From Allorhizobium borbori (GTDB lineage: Bacteria; Pseudomonadota; Alphaproteobacteria; Rhizobiales; Rhizobiaceae), in assembly GCF_014196535.1 (NCBI RefSeq), contig NZ_JACIDU010000029.1:1-32102 (forward strand): DNA of 32,102 nucleotides, written 5' to 3'. Positions 7,679-16,833 of the stretch are shown in pieces (position 1 is the stretch's first letter; every line of letters begins with the position of its first letter). Position numbers and translations under genes: made by a program. The notes under the pieces were generated by a model, which ran no database searches, was not told where the DNA came from, and saw only the letters and a list, made by a program, of their open reading frames with translations.

Positions 7679-8782
7679 TCAGTCACGAATGATGCTTGCG
7701 AACTCCGCCGCAGCAGCAATCGCGGCCTGCTGGTGAGGCTGCAATGCCTGTGCGTGATAATCCTTGAACAGGTAGAGGAAAGGATCGTCGATCTTGGTCT
7801 TGATGCCCGAAAGCTGTTCCATCACCGCCAACCCGCAATAAGGCACATAGGCCGAGGAATAGCCGCCCTCGTGCGACATCATCAGGCGCCCGCCGCACAG
7901 TTCGTCGGCCGCCTCCATCAGAAGCCGTGTCATTTCACGGTAGGTATCGCTGTGGAGCAGCATCCGGCCCAGAGGGTCGGCGGACGAGCCGTCGAAGCCC
8001 GAGGGCACGACGATCAGGTCCGGCCTGTAGGCTTTCAGTGCAGGCAGAACGATTTGCTGGAAAGCGGCGATATAGGCGCCGTGACCGCTACCGGGGGGAA
8101 GCGGGATATTGATGTTGTATCCCTCGCCCGCACCGGTTCCACGTTCCTCGCGAAAGCCGCTATCCGGCGGGTAAAGCTGTTCCTGATGCAGCGAAATCGT
8201 CAGAACGCCCGGATCGCCATAGAAGGCGGCCTGCGTGCCGTTTCCGTGATGCACGTCCCAGTCCACCGTCGCGACGCGCTCGAAACCGTGTTTCTTGCGG
8301 TTCTTGAGGATGGCCACAGGAATGTTGCCGAACAGGCAGAAGCCAAGTCCCTGATCGCTCTCGGCGTGGTGACCGGGCGGGCGCACCAGCGCATAGCCAT
8401 TGTCGATTTCGCCGGACAAAACGGCATCCATCACCGCAAAGGTGCCGCCAGCGGCGAGGCAGGCGATCTCATAGGAACCGGGCCCGAAGGGCGTGAGATA
8501 ACTGGCATCGCCGCCCTGTGCTGCGGACATCGCCTTGATTTTTGCGATGTAGTCCCGCGTGTGGAACAATGCGAGATCATCCTCGTCGACCGGCACCGAC
8601 TTGATCGAAACGAGGTCTTCGGTCAGGCCGGACACTTCCATCAGGTTCTTGAAGCGGCGCTTGGTTGCCGCGTTCTCAGCGTGCTCGCCCGGCTCGATGG
8701 TCAGTCCTGCCGGAAAGAACATCGATGAGACACCGGTACTGTGCCAGAGATAGAGTTCGTGGAAATTCCAGCCTGTCGCCAT
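7679..8782 (-). CDS. Class II histone-deacetylase-like amidohydrolase (HDAH/acetylpolyamine deacetylase type)
   Basis: The 367-residue protein is about the size of the bacterial HDAH enzymes. All catalytic elements are present: RPPGHHA with His138 and His139, zinc ligands Asp176 and His178 in DWDVHHGNGTQ, Asp264 in PSGFDG, and Tyr308 in HEGGYSS. The family removes acetyl groups from N-acetyl-lysine or N-acetylated polyamines and amines with a zinc-bound water. There is no signal peptide, so it is cytoplasmic. It is the last gene of the nine-gene amidase/Liv/GMC/ALDH operon, 24 bp after the aldehyde dehydrogenase, which points to a small imported acetylated amine rather than protein as substrate (inference). 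GGGAG precedes the ATG at 8782. Confidence 0.92.
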   Translation of the reverse strand: MATGWNFHELYLWHSTGVSSMFFPAGLTIEPGEHAENAATKRRFKNLMEVSGLTEDLVSIKSVPVDEDDLALFHTRDYIAKIKAMSAAQGGDASYLTPFGPGSYEIACLAAGGTFAVMDAVLSGEIDNGYALVRPPGHHAESDQGLGFCLFGNIPVAILKNRKKHGFERVATVDWDVHHGNGTQAAFYGDPGVLTISLHQEQLYPPDSGFREERGTGAGEGYNINIPLPPGSGHGAYIAAFQQIVLPALKAYRPDLIVVPSGFDGSSADPLGRMLLHSDTYREMTRLLMEAADELCGGRLMMSHEGGYSSAYVPYCGLAVMEQLSGIKTKIDDPFLYLFKDYHAQALQPHQQAAIAAAAEFASIIRD

Positions 8783-8806
8783 GTCATCAACTCCCGATCT
8801 GTCCCG

Positions 8807-10306
8807 TTATCCAATCGTTGCCCAGACACTCTTGGTCTGGGTGTAGGAAATCAGCGCGTCCATGCACTTGTCGCGGCCGTTGCCGCTTTCCTTCCAGCCG
8901 CCGAACGGGAATTGCATGTCGCCGTTCATGTAACTGTTGATGTAGACCATGCCGGCCTCCACATCGCGGGCAAAACGGTGCGCCTTGCCAAGATCCGAGG
9001 TCCAGATGCCGGCGGCCAGGCCGAAATTGGTATCGTTGGCGATGGAAACCGCCTCGTCATAACCGTCGAAGGCGATGATGCTTGCCACCGGTCCGAAGAT
9101 TTCCTCGCGCGCGATGGTCATGTCGTTGGTAACCCCGGTGAAGATGGTTGGCGCGACATAGGCGCCCTTTTCCAGCCCGACCGGCACCCCGCCACCCGTC
9201 AGGCAGGCGGCACCTGCCTGCTTGCCGATGCCGATATAGTTCAGCACCCGCTTCTGTTGACTGAAGTCGACCAGCGGCCCCATGCCGGTTGCGGGATCAA
9301 GCGGGTCGCCGGGCGCGTAGCTCGCGGCCTTGGCGCGGAAAATCTCGGTAAATTCCGGCAGGATCGCCTTCTCGACCAGAATGCGGGATCCGGCGCAGCA
9401 CACCTCGCCCTGATTGCCGAAGATACCCATCGCCGCCCAGGTCGCGGCGGTCTCCAGATCGGCGGCATCGGCCATGATGACATGGGGCGACTTGCCGCCG
9501 CATTCGGTCGAGACCTTCTTGAGGTTCGACTGGCCGGAATAGGTCATCATCAGCTTGCCGATCTCGGCCGAACCGGTGAAGGCGATCTTCTCGACATCGT
9601 TGTGCAGTGCCAGCGGTTTGCCGGCTTCCGGCCCGAAGCCGTTGACCACATTGAAGACGCCTGCCGGGCCGCCCGCTTCGACGAAGAGGCGGGCCAGAAG
9701 AAGCGCCGATAGCGGGGATTGCTCGGCAGGCTTCAGAACCACCGAATTGCCCGCGGCAAGCGCCGGCGCGATCTTCCACGCCGTCATCAGCAGCGGATAG
9801 TTCCACGGCACGATGCAGCCGACGACGCCAAGCGGCTGGCGCAGCACGTAGGAAAGGACATCCGGCGATGTCGCCCCAACCGAGCCCTGCACCTTGTCGA
9901 TGCATTCCGCCGTGAAGCGGAAGCACAGCACGGCGAGCGGAACATCGACGGCGAGCATCTCGGCAATGGGCTTGCCCATGTCGATTGTGTCGATGATCGC
10001 GAACTCGTCCTTGTGGGCTTCGATCAGATCGGCGAAGCGATAAAGGACAGCCATCCGGTCGCGGGGAGACATGCGCGACCAGACGCCCGCCTTGAAAGCC
10101 TTCAGGCCCGAGGCAACCGCCCGGTCGATATCCGCCGGGCCGCCGCTCGACACCTCGGCCAGCACCGAGCCATCGGCAGGGTTGATACTCTCGAACACCT
10201 TGCCGCCGAGGGCGGGAACGAAATCCCCGTCGATGAACAGACGTCCCTCAAGCTTCAGACGGGCGGCCTTTTCATGCCAGGTGGCCGATTGCGCAACGAT
10301 GGTCAT
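8807..10306 (-). CDS. NAD(P)-dependent aldehyde dehydrogenase (PuuC/BetB-like)
   Basis: A 499-residue ALDH. Motifs in order are PWNYP (Asn169), FTGSAEIGKLM for the coenzyme fold, general base Glu268 in STECGGKSPH, catalytic Cys303 in NQGEVCCAGSR, and EEIFGPV near the C-terminus. The wording around the Glu and Cys is closest to aldehyde dehydrogenases of amine and polyamine breakdown. It would oxidise the aldehyde made by the GMC enzyme encoded just upstream (10 bp gap) to a carboxylate. I chose ATG at 10306 because GAGGAGG sits directly before it. The frame stays open 36 codons further up, but that part reads as the antisense tail of the GMC gene. Confidence 0.93.
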   Translation of the reverse strand: MTIVAQSATWHEKAARLKLEGRLFIDGDFVPALGGKVFESINPADGSVLAEVSSGGPADIDRAVASGLKAFKAGVWSRMSPRDRMAVLYRFADLIEAHKDEFAIIDTIDMGKPIAEMLAVDVPLAVLCFRFTAECIDKVQGSVGATSPDVLSYVLRQPLGVVGCIVPWNYPLLMTAWKIAPALAAGNSVVLKPAEQSPLSALLLARLFVEAGGPAGVFNVVNGFGPEAGKPLALHNDVEKIAFTGSAEIGKLMMTYSGQSNLKKVSTECGGKSPHVIMADAADLETAATWAAMGIFGNQGEVCCAGSRILVEKAILPEFTEIFRAKAASYAPGDPLDPATGMGPLVDFSQQKRVLNYIGIGKQAGAACLTGGGVPVGLEKGAYVAPTIFTGVTNDMTIAREEIFGPVASIIAFDGYDEAVSIANDTNFGLAAGIWTSDLGKAHRFARDVEAGMVYINSYMNGDMQFPFGGWKESGNGRDKCMDALISYTQTKSVWATIG

Positions 10307-10316
10307 GGCGTCCTCC

Positions 10317-11900
10317 TCAGGCGGCAAGAATCTTCTGGCAGGCGCGTTCGGCCACCATGATCGTCGGCGCGTTGAGATTGCCGGAAACCATGATCGGAAT
10401 GGCAGAGGCGTCAATGATGCGAATGCCTTCGAGCCCGTGCACCTTCATCGTGGCGGGATCTGTGACGGCGAGCGCATCGACACCCATGCGGCAGGTGCTG
10501 GAGGGATGGTAGAGCGTGGTCATGTGACCGCGGACATACTCGCCAATCTCCTCATCGCTCCGGCATTCGGCGCTGGGCGAAAGTTCGTAGTCGATCAACT
10601 CCCGGATCGGCGACTGCTCGACAATACGACGATTGATCCGCACGCCGGCAACCAGGGTTGCGAGATCCTCGCCGCTTTCGTCAGAAGCGAAATATTTCGG
10701 GTCGATGGCCGGATATTCGGTCGGATCGGCGGAGCGCAGGCGGATCTCGCCGCGGCTGTTTGGACGCTGGAGCACGCAATGGGCGGTAATCCCGGAACGC
10801 CCGCCGAGGAAGCGCGCGTAATCACGATGCGGGCTGATGGCGCCATAGAGCTGGAGATCGGGTTCGACGCCTTCGCGGCTGCACACATGCCCGCCCGAAG
10901 CCACCCATGGGGAGGTCCGGATACCGGTGCGATGATCGCGCCATTCCGCAAAGCTCTGTTCGATGGTTTCGGCGGTCCAGGCGCCGATGCCCATGTCTTC
11001 CTTCGTGTAGAAGGAAATCGGGATATTCAGATGATCCTGCAAGTCCTTGCCGACACCGGGAAGATCATGGACCGGCTTGACCCCCGCCTCCTCCAGTTCC
11101 GCCGCCGGGCCGATACCCGACAGCATCATGATCTGGCAGGTGCCGATGGCGCCGGCGGCCATCACCACCTCGCTGGACGCATAGCTCACTTCCGGAACGC
11201 CGTTGACCAGATACTTAACCCCGGTCACGCGACCGTTTTCGACCACCAGCCCGGTGACGAGAACGCCCTTCTTCAGCGTCACATTGCCCCGCTCAAGCGC
11301 CGGGCGCAGATAGGCCTTGCCGGTGCCCCAGCGCTCGCCGTCCTTGATGGTGAACTGGAACAGGCCCACACCTTCCTGTGTCGCGCCATTATAGTCGGGG
11401 TTATACGGATAGCCTGCGGCCTCCGCCGCCTCGATCCACAGCTTCTCGTATTTGTCGACATAGGGAACGTTGCCGATATAGAGTGGCCCTTCGGTGCCGT
11501 GATATTCGCTGTCACGAAAATGCGCGTTGTTTTCCGATGCAAGGAAGGTCGGCAACACGTCCTTCCAGCCCCAGCCGGCGCACCCCGCCTTTTCCCAGGC
11601 GTCGTAATCCGAAGCGAGGCCGCGAATGTAGATCATCGCGTTGAGAGCGCCGGAACCACCGACCATCTTGCCACGCGGCCAGAAGATGCGACGGCCGCGG
11701 CAACCGGCCTGCGGCTCGGTGTAATAGCCCCAGTCGGCGCGGGTGTTGAACATTGTCACCCAGTCGGACGGGACATCGGAGGCGACCGGTGCGGCCTGAC
11801 CCGCTTCCAGAACGAGTATCTTGCGGTTGCCATCGGCGCCCAGCCGAAAAGCGGCGACGCAACCGGCGGAACCGGCACCGACAATAATCGTATCGTACAT
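10317..11900 (-). CDS. GMC-family FAD alcohol dehydrogenase/oxidase (choline dehydrogenase-like)
   Basis: A 527-residue flavoprotein of usual GMC length. It starts with the FAD-binding fold TIIVGAGSAGCVAAFRL. It has the first GMC signature PRGKMVGGSGALNAMIYIRG, the second signature around GAIGTCQIMMLSGIGP, and the catalytic His465 in YHPSSTCRMG with the Asn-rich partner motif SGNLNAPT near 508-512. GMC enzymes oxidise primary alcohols (choline, glucose, PEG and others) to aldehydes. No signal peptide is present, so it works in the cytoplasm on imported substrate. It sits between LivM and the aldehyde dehydrogenase, implying alcohol to aldehyde to acid in two steps. The leader TAAAAGGGGT before ATG 11900 also occurs before the binding-protein gene of the same operon. 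Confidence 0.92.
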   Translation of the reverse strand: MYDTIIVGAGSAGCVAAFRLGADGNRKILVLEAGQAAPVASDVPSDWVTMFNTRADWGYYTEPQAGCRGRRIFWPRGKMVGGSGALNAMIYIRGLASDYDAWEKAGCAGWGWKDVLPTFLASENNAHFRDSEYHGTEGPLYIGNVPYVDKYEKLWIEAAEAAGYPYNPDYNGATQEGVGLFQFTIKDGERWGTGKAYLRPALERGNVTLKKGVLVTGLVVENGRVTGVKYLVNGVPEVSYASSEVVMAAGAIGTCQIMMLSGIGPAAELEEAGVKPVHDLPGVGKDLQDHLNIPISFYTKEDMGIGAWTAETIEQSFAEWRDHRTGIRTSPWVASGGHVCSREGVEPDLQLYGAISPHRDYARFLGGRSGITAHCVLQRPNSRGEIRLRSADPTEYPAIDPKYFASDESGEDLATLVAGVRINRRIVEQSPIRELIDYELSPSAECRSDEEIGEYVRGHMTTLYHPSSTCRMGVDALAVTDPATMKVHGLEGIRIIDASAIPIMVSGNLNAPTIMVAERACQKILAA

Positions 11901-11914
11901 GATCAGAACCCCTT

Positions 11915-12979
11915 TTATTTCGCGGTCAGCGCCGCGTTTTCCTGAGGACCCATGGCCGACCGCGGCGAGCGACGGCGCAGGAACCGGACGAGATCGCCGA
12001 TGCGCCCGACGAGGCCCTTCGGCATGAGAACGATGGAGAGCGCAATGATGATGCCGAGCCCGAGCGTGCGGAATTCTCCCGCCTCGCGCATCAGTTCATC
12101 CGCCAGCACCAGGACGATCGTTCCGACCAGAGGCCCCCAGAAGCTGCCGAGACCACCGACGACCGTGATGGCGATGATGAACATCAACTGCGACATCGAC
12201 AGAACGCCGGGACCGATGGCCTGGAAGTGGGCGGCATAGAAACCACCGGCCAGTCCGGTGAAGAAGGCGGAGATACCGAATACCAGAAGCTGGGCCTGAA
12301 AGCGGTTGACGCCACGCGCGATCGCATAGGCCGGATCGTCCTTCAGCGCCCGGAAGGCGAGCCCGATGGGGCTTTTCACAACGACGTAGGTGAAGATCAT
12401 CGTCACCGTGAACAGGGTGGCTATGATCGCATAATTGCCGACCAACCACTGGCCCTTGAGAAGCGTGCGCATGCCGAGGTCACCGAAGCGGGCAAAACCC
12501 ACCGCCCCACCGGTGAACTGCCGGCAAATGGAACCGACCATGACGAAACATTCGGTATCCGTCACGATCAGCAGATACATGGCCTGGGCAATGGCCAGCG
12601 TCAGAAGCGCGACGTAAACGCCGGTCAGCCTGAGGCATGCGAGGCCGACGACGAGCGAGAACACCATGGCGGCAATCGCACCTGGAACAAGCGCCGCCCA
12701 GACATTCAAGCCGAAATAGAAGCAGATCATTGCGGTCGCATAGCCACCGAAGGCGAAGATCGCCATCTGCGCCAGCGAGAAGATGCCGGAGAAACCGAAG
12801 AGCAGGTTCCATTGCGAGGCGATCGTCGCGTAAAACAGCGCCAGCACGATCTGCCCGAGAATGTAGCGGCTTTCCACCATGAAAGGCAGGGTGACGGCAG
12901 CGGCAATCAGCACCAGTGCGATGACGGCGTCGAGCTTTGCCGATCCGGAAATACCCTTGCCGGTTGATAGCTTGGTCAT
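11915..12979 (-). CDS. livM: Branched-chain-amino-acid-type ABC transporter permease, LivM family
   Basis: The 354-residue protein has about nine or ten hydrophobic segments. It carries the LivM pattern LLFGFSGIFSLAQMAIFAFGGYA in the first half (split here: LLFGFSGIFSL then AQMAIFAFGG) and the EAA-like cytoplasmic loop RALKDDPAYAIARGVN. TVVGGLGSFWGPLVGT lies near the end. It would pair with LivH as the channel of a high-affinity importer. AAGGAG precedes ATG 12979; an 11-codon extension lacks such a site. The substrate is set by the binding protein and is probably not a branched-chain amino acid, given the amidase/GMC/ALDH/deacetylase neighbours. Confidence 0.92.
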   Translation of the reverse strand: MTKLSTGKGISGSAKLDAVIALVLIAAAVTLPFMVESRYILGQIVLALFYATIASQWNLLFGFSGIFSLAQMAIFAFGGYATAMICFYFGLNVWAALVPGAIAAMVFSLVVGLACLRLTGVYVALLTLAIAQAMYLLIVTDTECFVMVGSICRQFTGGAVGFARFGDLGMRTLLKGQWLVGNYAIIATLFTVTMIFTYVVVKSPIGLAFRALKDDPAYAIARGVNRFQAQLLVFGISAFFTGLAGGFYAAHFQAIGPGVLSMSQLMFIIAITVVGGLGSFWGPLVGTIVLVLADELMREAGEFRTLGLGIIIALSIVLMPKGLVGRIGDLVRFLRRRSPRSAMGPQENAALTAK

Positions 12980-12989
12980 GATCGGCTCC

Positions 12990-13877
12990 TTACATGCGAC
13001 GGATCTGGGCACGTCCGAACAGGCCGGACGGACGCCAGATCAACACGGCGATGACGACGAAAAGCAGCGAGGGAAAACCCCAGCGGGCCCCTGCGACGAA
13101 CTGCACGAAGGCTTCGAGAAGGGCGAGCCCGAAGGCGGCGGTGATCGCGCCCGGCAGGTTGCCGAGGCCGGCCACCACGCACATGATGAAGGCCTTGAGC
13201 ATCGGGTCGTTGCCAAGCGGCGGGGAAAGCTGGGTCATGGAACTCACCATGACGCCGCAGACACCCGCCAGCGCTCCCGAAAGCACCAGAACCTGAAAAT
13301 AGACGCGGTTCACCGCAACACCGAGCAACTGCGCCGCATCGCGGTTCTGGGCGGTGGCGCGGATGGCGCGGCCCATGCGGGTCTTCCCGAGCAGAAGGGC
13401 GACGATTGCCATGAGCACCAGAACGACCGCAACGATCAGGATGTTCTGATAGGGCAGCGTGACCGGCCCGATCACCAGTGCGCCCGATACCGAAAGCGGC
13501 TGTTTGAGCGGCTGGCCGCCATAGGTCAGCAGAATGGCGTTCTCGAGCGCGATACCAATGCCGACGGTAGCGATCATGACGTTGGATTCGAAAGTGCTTT
13601 TGTCATGACGCAGAAGGTTCGAGACAATCAGCACGTAAAGCAGGCCGCCGGCAACGGCACCGGCCACGATGGCGGCGAGGAAACCGAGGCCTATGGGCAG
13701 GCCGAGCGAGGTGGAGGCGGTGAAGGCGACATAGCCGCCAAGGGTCAGCATGGCGGCATGAGCCATGTTGAGCATGCCCATGGAACCCCACACCAGCGAC
13801 AGGCCGACAGTGGCCAAGGCGTAGAGCGCGCCCGTGGTAAGGCCGGCAACGATGATGGAGACGAAAATATCGAGCAT
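12990..13877 (-). CDS. livH: Branched-chain-amino-acid-type ABC transporter permease, LivH family
   Basis: A 295-residue, strongly hydrophobic protein with about eight membrane segments. It has the LivH hallmarks LVWGSMGMLNMAHAAMLTLGGY near residue 30 (split: LVWGSMGMLNM, AHAAMLTLGG), the loop RAIRATAQNRDAAQLLGVAVN that meets the ATPases, and VVAGLGNLPGA late in the protein. It starts 5 bp after LivF ends, with its GGAGG ribosome binding site inside the livF tail, so the genes are tightly coupled. It forms the inner-membrane channel with LivM. Confidence 0.93.
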   Translation of the reverse strand: MLDIFVSIIVAGLTTGALYALATVGLSLVWGSMGMLNMAHAAMLTLGGYVAFTASTSLGLPIGLGFLAAIVAGAVAGGLLYVLIVSNLLRHDKSTFESNVMIATVGIGIALENAILLTYGGQPLKQPLSVSGALVIGPVTLPYQNILIVAVVLVLMAIVALLLGKTRMGRAIRATAQNRDAAQLLGVAVNRVYFQVLVLSGALAGVCGVMVSSMTQLSPPLGNDPMLKAFIMCVVAGLGNLPGAITAAFGLALLEAFVQFVAGARWGFPSLLFVVIAVLIWRPSGLFGRAQIRRM

Positions 13878-13882
13878 GCCGG

Positions 13883-14608
13883 TCAGCCTCCGAGATAGGT
13901 TGCGAGAAGCTCGTCGCGGGCCAGAAGGTCGGCCGGCGGGCCGGACCAGACGATGGCACCGTCATCGAGCAGGTGAAGCTTGTCGGCGAGATCCGCCACG
14001 CGGGCCGGGTTTTCCTCGACCAGCAGAATAGTGCGGCCGCTGCGCGACAATTCGGCGATCACACCGTAGATCTGTTCGATGATGAGCGGTGCAAGACCAA
14101 GTGACGGCTCGTCGATGAGGAGGATCTGCCCGCCCATCATCAGGCCGCGACCAATGCCGACCATGCGCCGCTCGCCGCCGGAGAGCGACGAGGCGATCTG
14201 GTGCCGCCGTTCCGAAAGCTTCGGCAGAAGCGTGAAGACCTCGTCGAGACGACGATCGATCTCCGCCCGGTTCGGTGCGAGATAGGCACCCATCAGCAGG
14301 TTTTCGAGAACGCTCATTTCCGGAAACAGGAGGTCGCCCTGCGGCACATGGGCGACGCCGAGCGCGGCAATCGCGTGCGGCTTTGCGGAAACGAGCTGGC
14401 CATTGACGCGGATCGCCCCGCCCCGGAGTGGCACAAGGCCGGAAATGGTGCGCAGAAGCGTCGTCTTGCCATGGCCGTTGGGGCCGACGACGGTCACGAA
14501 TTCGCCGGCTCCCACATCAAAAGAGATGCCCTTGAGGACCTGCAATTCCTTGTAGCCGGATACAACGTTGGTGAGGCTCAGAACGGGAGGTTTGGCAGCA
14601 ACGCTCAT
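13883..14608 (-). CDS. livF: ABC transporter ATP-binding protein, LivF family
   Basis: A 241-residue ATPase with Walker A GPNGHGKTT, a Q-loop region HVPQGDLLFPEMSVLENL, ABC signature LSGGERRM, Walker B ILLIDEPSLGLAP and the switch-His region. The EN-L-MGA segment and the short length are typical of LivF. Its ATG overlaps the TGA of livG by 4 bp. It would drive import together with LivG. His replaces the usual Ala inside the Walker A loop, which should not affect nucleotide binding. Confidence 0.94.
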   Translation of the reverse strand: MSVAAKPPVLSLTNVVSGYKELQVLKGISFDVGAGEFVTVVGPNGHGKTTLLRTISGLVPLRGGAIRVNGQLVSAKPHAIAALGVAHVPQGDLLFPEMSVLENLLMGAYLAPNRAEIDRRLDEVFTLLPKLSERRHQIASSLSGGERRMVGIGRGLMMGGQILLIDEPSLGLAPLIIEQIYGVIAELSRSGRTILLVEENPARVADLADKLHLLDDGAIVWSGPPADLLARDELLATYLGG

Positions 14609-15402
14609 GCCTGTTCTCCTTCCGCAAAAAAGGTCTTCAGACGCTTTTGCGTTCCCTCACCGAGATAGGTCGCGACCACGACCGGGTCCTCGGCCACCTG
14701 GTTGGGCAAGCCCTCGAAGATCTTCTTGCCGTGATGCATGATCAGCACCCGGCTCGACAGCGCCAGAAGGAAGCGCATGACATGCTCGATCAGGACGACC
14801 GTCATACCTTCGCCCTTGAGCTTGAGCACGAGTTCCATGATCAGGTCGATCTCCGTGGTGTTGAGGCCACCGACCGGCTCGTCGAGAAAAAGGATTTTCG
14901 GCCTGGTGGCGATCGCACCGGCAATCATCAACAGTTTGCGGTCGAGCACGGGAAGCTGGCCCACCGTCTGGTCTGCCTTGGCGGCCAGACCGACGAAGGC
15001 CAGCGCCTCCTCTGTCTGCTCGCGGGCCTCGGGCCCCAGTCGCAGGCCGGGAAAGGTCCGCTTGGCGCGCCCGAAATAGGTGGCGACATCGATGTTTTCC
15101 CGGACGGTCAGGCTCTCGAAGGCCGCATTGAGCTGAAAGGTGCGCGCCATGCCAAGCTGGCATATGCGGTCGGCCCCCAGGCCGGTGATGTCGTGACCAT
15201 CGAAGGCGATGCTGCCCTCTGTCAGGGGGGTTATGCCGGTGATGACATCGAAGAACGTGGTCTTGCCGGCGCCGTTCGGCCCCCCGATACCGACGATCTC
15301 GCCGGCGGCAACCGACAGCGACATGCCGTCGACTGCGGCAAGCGATCCGTAGCGCTTGACGACGTTCTCGCAGTTCAGCAGCACCTGCTTTTCGTCAGTC
15401 AT
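14605..15402 (-). CDS. livG: ABC transporter ATP-binding protein, LivG family
   Basis: A 265-residue ATPase with Walker A GPNGAGKTTFFDVITG, the LivG-specific GMARTFQLNAAF and LTVRENI segment, Walker B ILFLDEPVGGLN, and switch His in VVLIEHVMRF. The ABC signature is unusual: around the expected LSxGxQ it reads VGQLPVLDRKLLMIAGA, so the canonical Ser-Gly-Gly is missing. Such drift is seen in some LivG-type subunits but is worth noting. I chose ATG 15402 because AGGGA precedes it; a 10-codon longer frame has no visible ribosome binding site. It lies about 80 bp downstream of the binding-protein gene. Confidence 0.9.
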   Translation of the reverse strand: MTDEKQVLLNCENVVKRYGSLAAVDGMSLSVAAGEIVGIGGPNGAGKTTFFDVITGITPLTEGSIAFDGHDITGLGADRICQLGMARTFQLNAAFESLTVRENIDVATYFGRAKRTFPGLRLGPEAREQTEEALAFVGLAAKADQTVGQLPVLDRKLLMIAGAIATRPKILFLDEPVGGLNTTEIDLIMELVLKLKGEGMTVVLIEHVMRFLLALSSRVLIMHHGKKIFEGLPNQVAEDPVVVATYLGEGTQKRLKTFFAEGEQA

Positions 15403-15483
15403 GATCCCTGTCTCCGTGGTCGGTTCCGGCATCGGCCGCTTGCGCGCCCGATGCCATGGCGAAATTCGGTCACAGGTGCATGA

Positions 15484-16782
15484 TCACTTGATCCACGGCG
15501 GCAGAACGAAGCTGTCGGTGGCGTAGAGCGCCGGGGCGACAAGCTTCGCATCTGTCTTGTAGTCCTGATGCTGAAGGAACTGGTGCGGCATGCCCAGCGA
15601 AGGATCGGCCACCTGCGTCGGATAGCAGTAGGCCGATTGTCCCGCCGGATCGGCGCGGTAAGTGCCGTTGACGCCGCGATAGACGTTACGGCGCATGGCA
15701 GCGGCGACTTTCGCCACCTGCTCCTTGTTGAAGGGTTCACCCGGGCCACCGGCAAGGGCAGCGGCAATCGCCCACATCCAGAGGCCATCATAGGTCTGCG
15801 ACCCCGTCAGATAGGCCGCCGTCGGACCGAACTTCGCGCGGTAGGCTTCGCGGAACGGTTTCGCGTAGTCGTCGGGCAGGCAGCCGATCACCGTTGAATA
15901 GAGGACGCCGTTGATATTGGCGCCCCCGATTTCCCGGAAGGCCGGCAACGACGGACCATACTGCATGTAGACAAGGCTGTTGGTCGGCTGCTGCAGGAAC
16001 TGCACCATGAACTGGGCCAGATCCTGCGGCAGGAAGTGGGTCACGAGAATGGCCGCCGGCGGGTCCTGACGCAGCTTGGCAAGCGTCGGACCCCACTGGT
16101 TGGTCGGGAAGGGCACGGTCTCGAACAGGCTGACCTCGAAGCCGTATTCCTTGGCCTTGTCGCGGATCGCGTTGGCGATCACAATCGAGTATTCGTTGGC
16201 GGAGGGAATGATGGCGATCTTCTTGTTGGGCGCCTTCCACTGGCCGGTGTCGGCAAGGTTCTTGAGAAAGTTCAGGCAACCCGGACCATACCAGTATTCC
16301 GGCGGATCGCCCTGAAACGAGCCGTAATAGCGATCCGGATCGGTCTTGAACTTCTCGTTATGCGAGATCAACGTGTTGTAATGCATCATGATGACGTCGT
16401 TGTCGGCGGCGACGTCCATTTCGGCCATGTTGGTGCCGAGGTTGTAGCCGTTGATGATCACCGGCGTCGAATGCCGGTCGATCAGGCGCTGCATGGCCTG
16501 CGTCACGAGATCGGCACCCATTTCCTTGGTGTCTTCGATGTGAAGTTCGATCGGGCGCCCGAGAATGCCGCCGGCGGCATTGATTTCTTCGGCCGCGAGT
16601 GTCAGGCCGTTCTTGAACTCGATGCCGTCAGCGGCGGCAAGACCCGACATCGGCAGGGCCGACCCCACGGGGATAGGCGTGTCCTCGGCAGCCCTGGCCT
16701 GGCTGTTGAGGTCGGATAAGAGCGTCCCGCCGGCGGCGCCGGCGCCAAGGACGCCCTGAAGCATTGCACGTCTGTTCATCAT
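15484..16782 (-). CDS. Periplasmic substrate-binding protein of the Liv-type importer (amide/urea-binding-like)
   Basis: A 432-residue type I binding protein (Peripla_BP_6 family). It starts with a twin-arginine-like signal (MNRRAMLQG, hydrophobic stretch, cleavage near ARA-AED at about 32). The first lobe carries IPVGSALPMSGLAAADG and the usual EEINAAGGILGRPIEL. At 430 residues and with NEYSIVIANAIRDKAKEYGF it resembles the AmiC/UrtA-like group that binds amides and urea rather than LivJ/LivK. It lies 51 bp after the amidase gene and before livG. It likely fixes the specificity of the importer, which I infer to be a small amide or N-acylated compound. Confidence 0.88.
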   Translation of the reverse strand: MMNRRAMLQGVLGAGAAGGTLLSDLNSQARAAEDTPIPVGSALPMSGLAAADGIEFKNGLTLAAEEINAAGGILGRPIELHIEDTKEMGADLVTQAMQRLIDRHSTPVIINGYNLGTNMAEMDVAADNDVIMMHYNTLISHNEKFKTDPDRYYGSFQGDPPEYWYGPGCLNFLKNLADTGQWKAPNKKIAIIPSANEYSIVIANAIRDKAKEYGFEVSLFETVPFPTNQWGPTLAKLRQDPPAAILVTHFLPQDLAQFMVQFLQQPTNSLVYMQYGPSLPAFREIGGANINGVLYSTVIGCLPDDYAKPFREAYRAKFGPTAAYLTGSQTYDGLWMWAIAAALAGGPGEPFNKEQVAKVAAAMRRNVYRGVNGTYRADPAGQSAYCYPTQVADPSLGMPHQFLQHQDYKTDAKLVAPALYATDSFVLPPWIK

Positions 16783-16833
16783 AACGGTTACCCCTTTTAT
16801 GGTTGGTTCTGGTCGTCATGCGTCATGCGGTGC

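Noticed and set aside
10071-11945. A 624-codon open frame on the + strand
   Set aside because: It lies antisense to the GMC and aldehyde dehydrogenase genes, whose motifs are unmistakable. Long antisense frames are common in high-GC genes, and its peptide shows no family motif.
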